NCBI RefSeq assembly: GCF_000359585.1 | Contig: NZ_APMH01000003.1 | Coordinates: 1 to 64,000, forward strand | Direction of reading: 5' to 3' | DNA: 64,000 nt | Origin: Clostridium tyrobutyricum DSM 2637 = ATCC 25755 = JCM 11008 | GTDB taxonomy: Bacteria; Bacillota; Clostridia; Clostridiales; Clostridiaceae | Part shown: piece by piece, positions 8,662 to 17,312 of the stretch | How the letters are laid out: every line of letters begins with the position of its first letter | Position numbering within the stretch: position 1 is the first letter of the stretch | Program-made: the position numbers and the translations under genes | The notes under the pieces: model-generated | The model's input: only the letters and a program-made list of their open reading frames with translations | Database searches by the model: none | What the model was told of the DNA's origin: nothing

Positions 8662-8818
8662 TTTATCACCTTGATATCAGATTACTGTTATAAATAAAAA
8701 TATGTTTAAGTACCATATTTTATTACAGTTACAAAAGTTTAAGTATAAATAATATTTATTATAGACAGTTTATAAATGATTTCATTGAAATATATTAATA
8801 AAATAGGAAGTGAATACT

Positions 8819-9091
8819 TTGGAGAAAAAATTAATTCCAAAAAAAGATATCCAAGTTAGGCTTAGAAGAATAGAGGGACAGATAAAGGGAATAGAAAAGA
8901 TGATTGAAGGAGAAAATTGCTGTAAAGATGTACTAATACAGGTTGCAGCAGTTAGAGCTGCTATAAATAAAGTTGGTGGATTATTGCTTCAAAATTATGC
9001 TAAAACTTGTTTCTTAACAGAATATGATAAAAGATCAGAAGAAAAGAAAATAGAAGAGCTTGTATCAACACTTACTATGTTTTTGAAATAG
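8819..9091 (+). CDS. CsoR/CstR-family transcriptional repressor
   Basis: 90 residues, all-helical CsoR/RcnR/FrmR family (DUF156): RLRRIEGQIKGIEKMI, then CCKDVLIQVAAVRAAI, then a C-terminal helix. Copper CsoR proteins use Cys-His-Cys with an HxxxC motif in the second helix. Here that segment reads LLLQNYAKTC, so the His position is Tyr while both cysteines remain. A two-Cys pattern without His is that of CstR persulfide sensors (family knowledge), so sulfur-species sensing is more likely than copper. TTG 8819 is preferred because AGGAAG (8805-8810) is 8 nt upstream; GTG 8810 would overlap that site. No target gene is adjacent in the same direction. Confidence 0.85.
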   Translation: MEKKLIPKKDIQVRLRRIEGQIKGIEKMIEGENCCKDVLIQVAAVRAAINKVGGLLLQNYAKTCFLTEYDKRSEEKKIEELVSTLTMFLK

Positions 9092-9097
9092 ATTTAT

Positions 9098-9140
9098 TTC
9101 TAAGATTTAGAGTTTGGCTTAATTAGTCTAAATCTTAGAA
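9098..9140. terminator. Perfect 14-bp inverted repeat between convergent genes
   Basis: TTCTAAGATTTAGA (9098-9111) pairs with TCTAAATCTTAGAA (9127-9140) around a 15-nt loop. The right arm contains the stop codon of the minus-strand exporter gene. U-runs are weak on both sides, so it may be a termination or 3'-end stability structure. Confidence 0.5.
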
Positions 9141-9619
9141 TTATGAGATTTTGATCTATGTCTAAGCGCTCTTATTCTATCTAAATGTAGTTTCCTTTTA
9201 AACAGTATAATTGCTTTTGATATTGAGGATACAGAAAAGACTCCTACTGCAATTGTACCAGCTATTCCAATAGTATTGATTCCTGTAGCTAAAGATTTAT
9301 CTATATTTCCCTGTACGGTTTCAAACATAGTGTTGTACATTCCACTTCCAGGCACTAGAGGAATTATAGCACCTATTATAAATGTAGTTACTGGTGTTTT
9401 AAATACACGTGCCATTGTTTCAGAATAAATTGCACCTACTAGAGATGCAGAAAAATAAGATAGTATACTGGATAAATTTAAATATGAGGATACAAATAAA
9501 TATATAAACCAGGTTATGCCCCCTCCTACAGAAGCAAAAATCAATTTTTTTCCTCTAGCATTTGAAAGTACAGCAAAACAAAAGGTTGCTATTAGTGCAT
9601 ATATAGAATTTATTATCAT
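9128..9619 (-). CDS. Threonine/serine exporter, small subunit (ThrE C-terminal-like)
   Basis: 163 residues, almost entirely hydrophobic with about five membrane segments; the ThrE C-terminal-like family (DUF3815/ThrE_2). In Corynebacterium a single ThrE protein exports threonine and serine; in many Firmicutes it is split into this small and a larger DUF1212 subunit. The motif GAIIPLVPGSGMYNTM is characteristic. Its ATG overlaps the stop of the larger subunit (ATGA, 9616-9619), so the two are translationally coupled. The transport substrate is inferred from family. Confidence 0.85.
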   Translation of the reverse strand: MIINSIYALIATFCFAVLSNARGKKLIFASVGGGITWFIYLFVSSYLNLSSILSYFSASLVGAIYSETMARVFKTPVTTFIIGAIIPLVPGSGMYNTMFETVQGNIDKSLATGINTIGIAGTIAVGVFSVSSISKAIILFKRKLHLDRIRALRHRSKSHNSKI

Positions 9620-10386
9620 AAACTAAAACCTCCTGTAATTAGCCATAATCTCATTACTATTCCTGTGCCAACTGCAATGGCTACGGCTACAAGCAAAGCT
9701 TCTACCCCACCTAAAACTCCAGATAGCAAATCTCCTGCAATAGTATCCCTTATAGAGTTTGTTATAGCAACGCCAGGTACTAAAAGCATAATGGATCCTA
9801 TTATTACTGTATCTGTATGTATAGATAAATTTAATTTTGTACTAACTAAAGCTATAAGTGCTGCAATAGCACCACAAATTATATTTATAAAAAATTCATT
9901 TGCCTGCAGATAACTTAAAGTTGAAGATACTAATTTTATTAAGCAACCTATAATAAATGAAATAGCAAAGTCTCTTATATTGCCACCAAATACAAGACAA
10001 AAAAATCCAGAAGCTCCTCCAGAGGAAAATATATTTAATTTATAACTATATGTCTTCAAACTGTCAATTTTCTGTAACTTTTTATATATGTCTTCTAAAG
10101 TATAACCAGAATCTTTTATATGTCTGGAAATGTTATTTACTCTAGATATTTTTTCTAAATTTTGGCTGCTGCGTTTTACCCTTTTTATAAGAGATACTGT
10201 TTCACTATAATTACTCTCTGCAGATATTATTATTACGTTTATAGTTACGTAGGCATCTACTTTCAATATACCGCAGGAATTACATATCCTGGTTATAGTC
10301 TCTTCTACCCTATATATTTCTGCACCGCTTTCTAAAAGTATTTTTCCTGCATAAGCAGCTATATTTATCGTACGATTAATATCCAT
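9616..10386 (-). CDS. Threonine/serine exporter, large subunit (ThrE N-terminal-like, DUF1212)
   Basis: 256 residues. The soluble N-terminal part (about 1-115) contains LLESGAEIYRVEETITRIC, the DUF1212 signature, followed by about five membrane segments with LLVPGVAITNSIRD (about 195). It should pair with the small subunit to form a Thr/Ser exporter in the cytoplasmic membrane. It is transcribed divergently from glyA; a link to serine/glycine/threonine balance is plausible since serine hydroxymethyltransferase also acts on threonine in some bacteria (inference). AGGAGCAT precedes the ATG on the minus strand. Confidence 0.87.
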   Translation of the reverse strand: MDINRTINIAAYAGKILLESGAEIYRVEETITRICNSCGILKVDAYVTINVIIISAESNYSETVSLIKRVKRSSQNLEKISRVNNISRHIKDSGYTLEDIYKKLQKIDSLKTYSYKLNIFSSGGASGFFCLVFGGNIRDFAISFIIGCLIKLVSSTLSYLQANEFFINIICGAIAALIALVSTKLNLSIHTDTVIIGSIMLLVPGVAITNSIRDTIAGDLLSGVLGGVEALLVAVAIAVGTGIVMRLWLITGGFSL

Positions 10387-10506
10387 AAGTAGAATGCTCC
10401 TTAATTAAAATGGCAATATAAATTCACAATTATTATAGTATAAGTTAAGATTATTTGCTATAATTAATTATAAATTATTAGAGCATTTTTTATATTAGCA
10501 AAATAA

Positions 10507-10535
10507 TTGATTATAATTTACATAAGCTGTATAAT
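10507..10535 (+). promoter_or_regulatory. Putative SigA promoter of glyA
   Basis: TTGATT (10507-10512), 17-nt spacer, TATAAT (10530-10535). No glycine riboswitch was recognised in the 60-nt leader. Confidence 0.65.
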
Positions 10536-10594
10536 AATTAGCATATAATAATAGATGTGTAATTTCTGCACTAGAATACCGAGGAGGAATAAAA

Positions 10595-11830
10595 ATGGAT
10601 TTTAAAAATCTACAAGATACAGATAAACAGGTATATGATATAGTAGAGGAAGAGAGAGTTAGACAAGAAGATGGCATAGAATTAATTGCTTCTGAAAATT
10701 TCACAAGTCAATCAGTTATGGAAGCAATGGGTTCTTATCTAACTAATAAATATGCTGAAGGATATCCCGGAAAGAGATATTATGGAGGCTGCTATGTAGT
10801 AGATAAAGTAGAAGATATTGCCAGAGATAGATTGAAAAAATTATTTGGCGCAGAGCATGTAAATGTACAACCTCATTCAGGTTCACAGGCAAATATGGCA
10901 GTATACATGTCAGTATTAAAATTAGGTGATACTGTTCTTGGAATGAGTTTGAGTGATGGTGGACATTTAACCCATGGAAGCAAAGTAAGTTTTTCAGGAA
11001 AATTGTATAATTTTATTTCTTATGGAGTAAAAAAGGATACTGAAACTATTGACTATGATGAAATGAGAAAACTTGCATTAGAATATAAGCCTAAGATGAT
11101 AGTATCAGGAGCCAGTGCTTATCCTAGAGAAATAGATTTCAAGAAAATAAGAGAAATATGTGATGAAGTAGGAGCTTATATGATGGTAGATATTGCTCAC
11201 ATAGCAGGATTAGTTGCAGCAGGCAAACATATTTCTCCAGTACCATATGCTGATTTTGTAACAACTACTACACATAAAACCCTAAGAGGTCCAAGAGGCG
11301 GAGCAATAATGTGCAAGGAGAAGTATGCAAAGGCACTTGATAAGACTATATTTCCTGGAATTCAAGGTGGACCACTTATGCATATAATTGCTGGTAAAGC
11401 TGTGTGCTTTGGAGAGGCACTTACAGATGAATACAAGCAGTACATAAATCAGGTAGTAAAAAATGCAAAGGTGTTGGCGGATGAGCTTAAAAAATATGGA
11501 TTTAGACTTGTAAGCGGTGGAACTGACAATCATCTTATATTAATTGATTTTACCAATAAAAACATGACTGGAAAAGAAGCAGAGAAATTATTAGAAAACG
11601 CAGGGATAACAGTAAATAAGAATGCTATACCTTTTGATAAATTGGGACCTAATGTTACAAGTGGGATTAGAATAGGTACACCTGCAGCAACAACTAGAGG
11701 CTTTAAAGAGGAAGAAATGAAAAAGATAGCTTATTTCATTAATTATATAGTTGAAAATAGGGATAAGGATCTTTCAGGATTAAGGGAAGAAGTAAGAGAA
11801 CTTTGCAATAGATTTCCTATATATAAATAA
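10595..11830 (+). CDS. glyA: Serine hydroxymethyltransferase
   Basis: 411 residues, full family length. Typical features are [10 protein letters not shown] near the N-terminus, [11 protein letters not shown] (about 56-66), [12 protein letters not shown] and the PLP-binding lysine in [13 protein letters not shown] (about residue 228). It interconverts serine plus tetrahydrofolate with glycine plus methylene-tetrahydrofolate, feeding one-carbon units to purine synthesis; purL lies downstream. GAGGAGG at 10580 precedes ATG 10595. A strong terminator follows, so it is probably monocistronic. Confidence 0.97.
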   Translation: MDFKNLQDTDKQVYDIVEEERVRQEDGIELIASENFTSQSVMEAMGSYLTNKYAEGYPGKRYYGGCYVVDKVEDIARDRLKKLFGAEHVNVQPHSGSQANMAVYMSVLKLGDTVLGMSLSDGGHLTHGSKVSFSGKLYNFISYGVKKDTETIDYDEMRKLALEYKPKMIVSGASAYPREIDFKKIREICDEVGAYMMVDIAHIAGLVAAGKHISPVPYADFVTTTTHKTLRGPRGGAIMCKEKYAKALDKTIFPGIQGGPLMHIIAGKAVCFGEALTDEYKQYINQVVKNAKVLADELKKYGFRLVSGGTDNHLILIDFTNKNMTGKEAEKLLENAGITVNKNAIPFDKLGPNVTSGIRIGTPAATTRGFKEEEMKKIAYFINYIVENRDKDLSGLREEVRELCNRFPIYK

Positions 11831-11848
11831 ATTATGTTGATACAGTAA

Positions 11849-11887
11849 GAAAGGATGCCGAAGTTATTCGGCGTCCTTTCTTATTTT
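11849..11887 (+). terminator. Terminator of glyA
   Basis: GAAAGGATGCCGAA pairs with TTCGGCGTCCTTTC (one G-U) around GTTA, followed by TTATTTT. Confidence 0.88.
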
Positions 11888-11953
11888 CATCTGAATAAAT
11901 TTACGATATATTTCATATAATTTATAAATTTATAAATTAACGGAGGTATGTTT

Positions 11954-12193
11954 ATGATAAAAATGGGAAGTCTAGTTGAAGTAGAAAAAATATATATAGA
12001 AAATAGAAATGATGTAAAAATATTATTTAGGGGTATATGCATAACTGATTGCAATGTTGGAGAATATGTTAGTGTAAGGACAATGTCAGGTCACTTGGTT
12101 AAGGGAATTGTATATAAGGATATGCATTTTTCGGGAAACGTTCATCATTTATCTAAAAAGGCCAAGGAAATTTTACAAATTAAAAGTTTTTAG
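11954..12193 (+). CDS. Small protein, OrtA-like core
   Basis: 79 residues. The stretch LVEVEKIYIE...ILFRGICITDCNVGEYVSV followed by RTMSGHLVKGIVYKD resembles the small beta-barrel core of OrtA, the alpha subunit of 2-amino-4-oxopentanoate thiolase of ornithine degradation. OrtB and the rest of the ornithine pathway are not adjacent, and this protein is shorter than typical OrtA. I therefore name the fold resemblance only. ATG 11954 is 7 nt from GGAGG (11942-11946); the ATG at 11948 is too close to that site. Its neighbours are glyA (terminated) and purL. Confidence 0.6.
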   Translation: MIKMGSLVEVEKIYIENRNDVKILFRGICITDCNVGEYVSVRTMSGHLVKGIVYKDMHFSGNVHHLSKKAKEILQIKSF

Positions 12194-12232
12194 TCTTATT
12201 TTTCAGTAGTTATTCCCCAATATGAGTATATA

Positions 12233-12285
12233 TGATATAATATATGCGAATAATCCTATTTAAAACATAAATAATGTTCGAAAAT
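12233..12285 (+). promoter_or_regulatory. purL promoter with candidate PurR box pair
   Basis: An extended -10, TGATATAAT (12233-12241), is followed by two inverted PurBox-like sites: ATATGCGAATAAT (12242-12254, 11/13 match to AWWWCCGAACWWT) and, on the minus strand, ATTTTCGAACATT (12273-12285, 12/13). The 18-nt gap between the 13-nt cores is close to the 16-17 nt between 14-bp boxes known for Bacillus PurR. Binding would cover the predicted start site. Confidence 0.5.
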
Positions 12286-12312
12286 ATAATTATGATTAGG
12301 GGAGATAACAGA

Positions 12313-15300
12313 ATGAAGATCAGAAGATTGTTTGTAGAAAAAAAACGAGGATTTGATATAGAGGCCCAGAAACTTTTAAAGGATATAAGGGAAAGCCTGA
12401 ATATTAAGCAGGTAAATAATTTAAGAATATTAAATAGATATGATATCGCAGGCATGGAAAATAAAGAATATGAACAATCCAGGCATACAGTTTTTTCAGA
12501 GAAAACTGTTGATACAGTTTATGAAGAAAAATTAGATGACACAGTTGGAAAAAGAACTTTTGCAGTTCAGTATCTCCCGGGACAATATGATCAGAGAGCT
12601 GATTCAGCAGCTCAATGTATTCAAATATTAACTCAAAAAGAGAGAATTGATATAATATCATCCAAGGTATATGTAATTGAAGGAGATATAACAGATCAGC
12701 AGTTTAAAAGCATAAAAAATTACTGTATAAATCCAGTGGATTCTAAAGAGTCACCTCTTGAAAAACCAGAACAATTGGAACAGAAAGTTCACATTCCAGA
12801 AAATGTAGAACAACTGAATGGATTCAGGGACAAAACTAGAGAGGAATTAGCAAAATTTATAGATGAAAAAGGTCTTGCTATGAGTCTGGATGATCTGGAA
12901 TTTTGCAGGCAATATTTCAAAAATAATGAAAAAAGAGATCCAAGTATAACTGAAATCAACGTAATAGATACATACTGGTCGGATCATTGCAGACATACTA
13001 CATTTATGACTGAACTGGAAGATATAAAAATTGAAAGCGGAAAATTTTCTGAACCAATTAAAGGTTCCTATAATAATTATCTGAAGTTTAGAGATGATTT
13101 AAATAGGAATGAAAAACCTGTATGTCTTATGGACATTGCTACTATTGCAATGAAAAAATTAAAGGCTGAAGGAAAAATGGATGATTTGGATGAGTCTGAG
13201 GAAATAAATGCATGTAGTATAGTTGTAGATGCAGATATAGATGGAAAGATAGAAAAATGGCTTGTGATGTTTAAAAATGAAACTCACAATCATCCTACTG
13301 AAATAGAGCCATTTGGAGGAGCAGCAACATGTATTGGAGGAGCTATAAGAGATCCTCTTTCTGGAAGATCCTATGTGTATCAAGCTATGAGAGTTACGGG
13401 AAGCGGAGATCCAACAGTTGATCTAAATTCAACTTTGGAGGGGAAACTTCCACAAAAAAAGATAACTGTAGGAGCAGCTCAGGGTTATAGTTCATATGGA
13501 AATCAGATTGGTCTTGCTACCGGACTTGTAAGTGAAATATACGATAGTGGTTATGTTGCAAAGAGAATGGAAGTTGGAGCAGTAGTTGCAGCTGCGCCAA
13601 TGGAAAATGTAATTAGAAAAAGGCCCCAGCCTTCGGATATAGTAATACTCCTTGGAGGAAGAACTGGAAGAGATGGTTGTGGAGGTGCTACAGGGTCATC
13701 TAAAAAACATACGGAGAAATCAATACTTACATCAGGAGCTGAAGTGCAGAAAGGAAATCCAGTTACAGAGCGAAAACTTCAGAGACTATTTAGAAAGTCA
13801 GAAGTAAGTACTCTAATAAAGAGATGTAATGATTTTGGAGCTGGAGGGGTATCAGTAGCCATCGGAGAGCTTGCAAGAGGACTTGAGATAAATTTGGACT
13901 TAGTTCCTAAAAAATATGAAGGATTAGATGGAACGGAGCTTGCCATTTCTGAATCACAAGAGCGTATGGCAGTAGTAGTATCAAGAGAAAATGCAGATAG
14001 ATTTATAAAATATGCAGAAGAAGAAAACCTTGAGGCTACAAAGGTTGCTGTAGTTACTGAAGAAGATAGATTGAAATTTTATTGGAGAGGCAACATAATT
14101 GTAGATTTAAGCAGGAAATTTATAGATACCAATGGAGTGAGAGCAAAAAATAAAGTGTTTGTAAAATCTCCTGATGAATCAGATGGATATTTTGACAATA
14201 AGAGATTATGCAGCAATGATGACTTAAAAAACAGATGGATGAATATGCTTGGAGATCTCAATGTATGCAGTCAAAAAGGTCTTGTAGAAAGATTTGATGG
14301 AACTATAGGCAGTAATACAATATTAATGCCTTTTGGTGGGAAATATCAGCTTACAAAAATAGGAGCTATGGCAGCTAAATTACCAGTACTTTCTGGAAAT
14401 ACAAATACAGCTACTATTATGAGTTATGGTTATAATCCTAAAATAGCTAGATGGAGTCCTTTCCATGGTTCAGTGTATGCAGTATGTGAATCTGTAGCAA
14501 AAATTGTGGCTGCAGGGGGATCAGCAGATAAAATAAGACTTACGTTTCAAGAATATTTTGGAAGTCCACAAAAAGATCCTGAAAGATGGGGAAAACCATT
14601 TTCTGCACTGCTGGGAGCATTACATGCACAAGATAAATTAAATATAGCAGCTATAGGTGGAAAAGATAGTATGTCTGGAACATTTAAAGATATGGACGTA
14701 CCTCCAACCTTAGTATCTTTTGCTGTAACTACTGAAAATGCGAAAAAAATCATATCACCAGAATTTAAAAAGTTTGGCAGTAGTATAGCTATTATTAAAG
14801 TAAATATAGATAATTGCGATATACCTGATTTTGACTCTATGAATAAATATTATAAAATTTTACATTCTCTGATAGAAAACAAAAAAATAATATCAGCTGA
14901 AGCGGTTAAAGACGGTGGAATAGCTGAAGCAATAAGTAATATGAGTTTTGGAAATAAGATAGGGATAAAACTCTCCAATAGTTTAAAAGAAGAAGAATTA
15001 TTCTTCCCTTACTATGGTTCTATAGTAGTTGAATTAGATAATGACTTAGATGCTGAGGAAACTTTAAAAAATTTAAATTACAAGATAATTGGTATAACTC
15101 ATAAAGACAGAACTATAGAGTTTGGAAATGCTGTTTTAGAATTGGACTCAATGATAGATAAATGGAGTGAAACTTTAGAAGGAGTGTTTCCTACTAGGAC
15201 TGAAAAAGATGATAGAAATATATGTAAAATAGATTTTTATGTAAAAGATAGGGTATCTCCGTCTATCAAAATTGCAAAACCAAGAGTATTTATACCCGTG

Positions 15301-16077
15301 TTTCCAGGAACAAATTGTGAGTATGATTCCAAAAGAGCTTTTGAAAGCGCAGGTGCGGAAGTAGATACTTTTATACTTAAAAATCTAACTGTCAATCAGA
15401 TAGAGGATTCTATAGATGAGATGGAAAGTAGAATAAATTCATCTCAAATAGTCATGATTCCAGGAGGATTCAGTGCAGGTGATGAACCAGATGGATCTGG
15501 AAAGTTTATAGCAAATGTATTTAGAAATCCTAAAATAAAAGAGGCAGTTGAGCAACTTCTGAATAATAGGGATGGACTTATGCTTGGAATATGCAATGGC
15601 TTTCAGGCACTTATAAAATTAGGGTTGGTTCCATTTGGGGATATAAGAGATATAAAAGAAGATTATCCAACCCTTACTTACAATAAAATAGGACGTCATA
15701 TTTCACGTGTAGTAAATACTAGAGTATCTTCTAATCTTTCACCATGGTTTAGTAATGTAAAAGTTGGAGATATTCATTCTATAGCAATATCACATGGAGA
15801 AGGAAGATTTGTTGCAAGTGAAGATATCATGAATAGATTGATACAAAACGGCCAAGTAGCTACACAATATGTAGATTTTGACGGACAGCCAGTTTATGAT
15901 GATGAATTCAATCCAAATGGATCATTCTATGCAGTAGAAGGTATAACTAGTCCAGATGGAAGAGTACTTGGTAAAATGGGCCATTCAGAGAGAGTGGGAG
16001 AAAATGTAATAAAAAATATCTATGGAAATAAAGATCAGAAGATATTTGAAGCTGGAGTAAATTATTTTAAACTCTAA
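12313..16077 (+). CDS. purL: Phosphoribosylformylglycinamidine synthase, single-chain long form
   Basis: 1254 residues, the length of long-form PurL that fuses synthetase and glutaminase. The linker/ATPase part contains DTYWSDHCRHTTF (about 217), KNETHNHPTEIEPFGGAATCIGG (about 320, in part) and the second AIRS-like half with GGKDSMSGTF. The C-terminal glutaminase begins PRVFIPVFPGTNCEYDS (about 993) and carries the nucleophile in GICNGFQ and the His/Glu pair in GHSER. It converts FGAR, ATP and glutamine to FGAM in purine synthesis. No separate purQ or purS is expected or seen. ATG 12313 follows GGGGAG at about 12299; upstream in-frame ATGs lack a site. It stands away from other pur genes. Confidence 0.97.
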   Translation: MKIRRLFVEKKRGFDIEAQKLLKDIRESLNIKQVNNLRILNRYDIAGMENKEYEQSRHTVFSEKTVDTVYEEKLDDTVGKRTFAVQYLPGQYDQRADSAAQCIQILTQKERIDIISSKVYVIEGDITDQQFKSIKNYCINPVDSKESPLEKPEQLEQKVHIPENVEQLNGFRDKTREELAKFIDEKGLAMSLDDLEFCRQYFKNNEKRDPSITEINVIDTYWSDHCRHTTFMTELEDIKIESGKFSEPIKGSYNNYLKFRDDLNRNEKPVCLMDIATIAMKKLKAEGKMDDLDESEEINACSIVVDADIDGKIEKWLVMFKNETHNHPTEIEPFGGAATCIGGAIRDPLSGRSYVYQAMRVTGSGDPTVDLNSTLEGKLPQKKITVGAAQGYSSYGNQIGLATGLVSEIYDSGYVAKRMEVGAVVAAAPMENVIRKRPQPSDIVILLGGRTGRDGCGGATGSSKKHTEKSILTSGAEVQKGNPVTERKLQRLFRKSEVSTLIKRCNDFGAGGVSVAIGELARGLEINLDLVPKKYEGLDGTELAISESQERMAVVVSRENADRFIKYAEEENLEATKVAVVTEEDRLKFYWRGNIIVDLSRKFIDTNGVRAKNKVFVKSPDESDGYFDNKRLCSNDDLKNRWMNMLGDLNVCSQKGLVERFDGTIGSNTILMPFGGKYQLTKIGAMAAKLPVLSGNTNTATIMSYGYNPKIARWSPFHGSVYAVCESVAKIVAAGGSADKIRLTFQEYFGSPQKDPERWGKPFSALLGALHAQDKLNIAAIGGKDSMSGTFKDMDVPPTLVSFAVTTENAKKIISPEFKKFGSSIAIIKVNIDNCDIPDFDSMNKYYKILHSLIENKKIISAEAVKDGGIAEAISNMSFGNKIGIKLSNSLKEEELFFPYYGSIVVELDNDLDAEETLKNLNYKIIGITHKDRTIEFGNAVLELDSMIDKWSETLEGVFPTRTEKDDRNICKIDFYVKDRVSPSIKIAKPRVFIPVFPGTNCEYDSKRAFESAGAEVDTFILKNLTVNQIEDSIDEMESRINSSQIVMIPGGFSAGDEPDGSGKFIANVFRNPKIKEAVEQLLNNRDGLMLGICNGFQALIKLGLVPFGDIRDIKEDYPTLTYNKIGRHISRVVNTRVSSNLSPWFSNVKVGDIHSIAISHGEGRFVASEDIMNRLIQNGQVATQYVDFDGQPVYDDEFNPNGSFYAVEGITSPDGRVLGKMGHSERVGENVIKNIYGNKDQKIFEAGVNYFKL

Positions 16078-16160
16078 AATAATTAGAAATAATGGGGCAT
16101 TGATGATATACTAGGTTTTAGATTATGTTATAAATTTAAAACTCATAAGGGGAGATGCTT

Positions 16161-17039
16161 GTGACAAAACCTATAATAATGACAGATGCTACTTGTGATA
16201 TGCCAAAAGAATATATTACAAATAATAATATCCCTTTTTTAGGACTTATGTGTAATTTTAAAAGTAATGAATATGAGGACGATTTTTGGAATTCATTGGA
16301 TTATAAGTATTTTTATGCAGAACTTAGAAATGGAGAAATGCCTTATACTATGCAGGTAAATGAATATAGATTCTTAAAAAAGTTCAGACAATTATTAAAG
16401 GAACATAGACCTATAATATATATAGGAATATCTTCTGCAATAAGTGGAACATTTAATAGTTCAAAACTTGCAAGAGAGGAAATACTAGATGAATTTAAAG
16501 ATGCTGATATAACTGTAATAGACAGTAAGGGAGCTTCTATTGGGTTGGGACTTCTAGTATATCATGCCGTAGAAATGGCAGAGCAAGGATATAACAAGGA
16601 CGATATTGTAGAATGGGTGGAACAAAATAAGAATAAGATGAACTATTGGTTTGTAGTGGATGATTTAAAACACTTGCAAAGAGGTGGCAGAATATCTTCC
16701 TCAAAGGCTGTAATTGGAAGAATACTTGATGTAAAGCCAATTATAGTTATACATAAAGATGGTGCTCTTAAAAATGTGGCAAATATAAGAGGTAAAAAAA
16801 AGGCATTTAAATATTTAATCCAGAGATTTAAGGAGGCTGGAATTCATACTCAAGACCAACTCATCGGAATTTCTCATGGAGATTGTATGGGAGATGCAAT
16901 GATTCTAAAAAATATGTTAGAAAAGGAATTCCCCAATAATAAATTTATTATTGCACCACTTGGTTTGGGAATTGCAAGTCATTGTGGAAGTGGAATGGTA
17001 TCATTATGCTTTTTAGGAAAAACTAGAGATTATGAATGA
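16161..17039 (+). CDS. DegV family fatty-acid-binding protein
   Basis: 292 residues with the two-domain DegV fold: PIIMTDATCDMPKEY at the N-terminus, SSAISGTFNSS (about 95), VIDSKGASIGLGLLV, then DDLKHLQRGGRIS and GRILDVKPII in the lid domain. DegV proteins (FakB relatives) bind a single fatty acid and can present it to the kinase FakA; no fakA is nearby, so the partner is unlinked. GTG 16161 is chosen because GGGGAG (about 16149-16154) abuts the ATG at 16155. The gene is followed by its own terminator. Confidence 0.88.
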   Translation: MTKPIIMTDATCDMPKEYITNNNIPFLGLMCNFKSNEYEDDFWNSLDYKYFYAELRNGEMPYTMQVNEYRFLKKFRQLLKEHRPIIYIGISSAISGTFNSSKLAREEILDEFKDADITVIDSKGASIGLGLLVYHAVEMAEQGYNKDDIVEWVEQNKNKMNYWFVVDDLKHLQRGGRISSSKAVIGRILDVKPIIVIHKDGALKNVANIRGKKKAFKYLIQRFKEAGIHTQDQLIGISHGDCMGDAMILKNMLEKEFPNNKFIIAPLGLGIASHCGSGMVSLCFLGKTRDYE

Positions 17040-17040
17040 G

Positions 17041-17074
17041 AAAAGGTGGAGTCTATTTAAAGCTCCACCTTTTT
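17041..17074 (+). terminator. Terminator after degV-family gene
   Basis: AAAAGGTGGAG pairs with CTCCACCTTTT (17063-17073) with a loop of about 11 nt and a T-run inside and after the right arm. Confidence 0.88.
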
Positions 17075-17089
17075 ATAAAAGTACATTAA

Positions 17090-17160
17090 TTGTTATAATT
17101 TATACTAACTTATTAATAATATAAATTATAACAAATGATAATTCAGTATAATTATCATTT
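17090..17160. repeat. Two abutting inverted repeats upstream of the alcohol dehydrogenase
   Basis: Repeat 1: TTGTTATAATTTATA (17090-17104) with its perfect complement 17120-17134. Repeat 2: AAATGATAAT (17133-17142) and ATTATCATTT (17151-17160) with an 8-nt spacer. Repeat 2 has Fur-like TGATAAT/ATTATCA half-sites, but the spacing differs from a classical Fur box. Both lie about 75-145 nt before the predicted promoter. Confidence 0.7.
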
Positions 17161-17233
17161 GAAAACGATATATGAGATTAGTCTAACTTTAATTATAAAG
17201 ATAAAAGTTGATAAGTTTGTAGTACTTAGATAT

Positions 17234-17262
17234 TTACCTATTATATAGAGAAATGTTATAAT
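17234..17262 (+). promoter_or_regulatory. Putative promoter of the iron alcohol dehydrogenase
   Basis: TTACCT (17234-17239), 17-nt spacer, extended -10 TGT-TATAAT (TATAAT at 17257-17262). The -35 is weak and the extended -10 compensates. Confidence 0.55.
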
Positions 17263-17312
17263 AAACAAAGATAATAGTTTAACAAATATAAATTATATGG
17301 AGGAAAATGAAT

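Noticed and set aside
9665-9913. Plus-strand reading frame opposite the ThrE large subunit
   Set aside because: Shadow of a conserved membrane protein; no ribosome binding site.
10393-10487. Inverted repeat AATGCTC / GAGCATT with T-run between the ThrE pair and glyA, possible leader
   Set aside because: Arms are only 7 bp and 80 nt apart, and the left arm is explained by the minus-strand Shine-Dalgarno; the glyA promoter lies downstream of it.
12194-12312. Purine riboswitch upstream of purL
   Set aside because: None of the conserved purine-aptamer core sequences are present.
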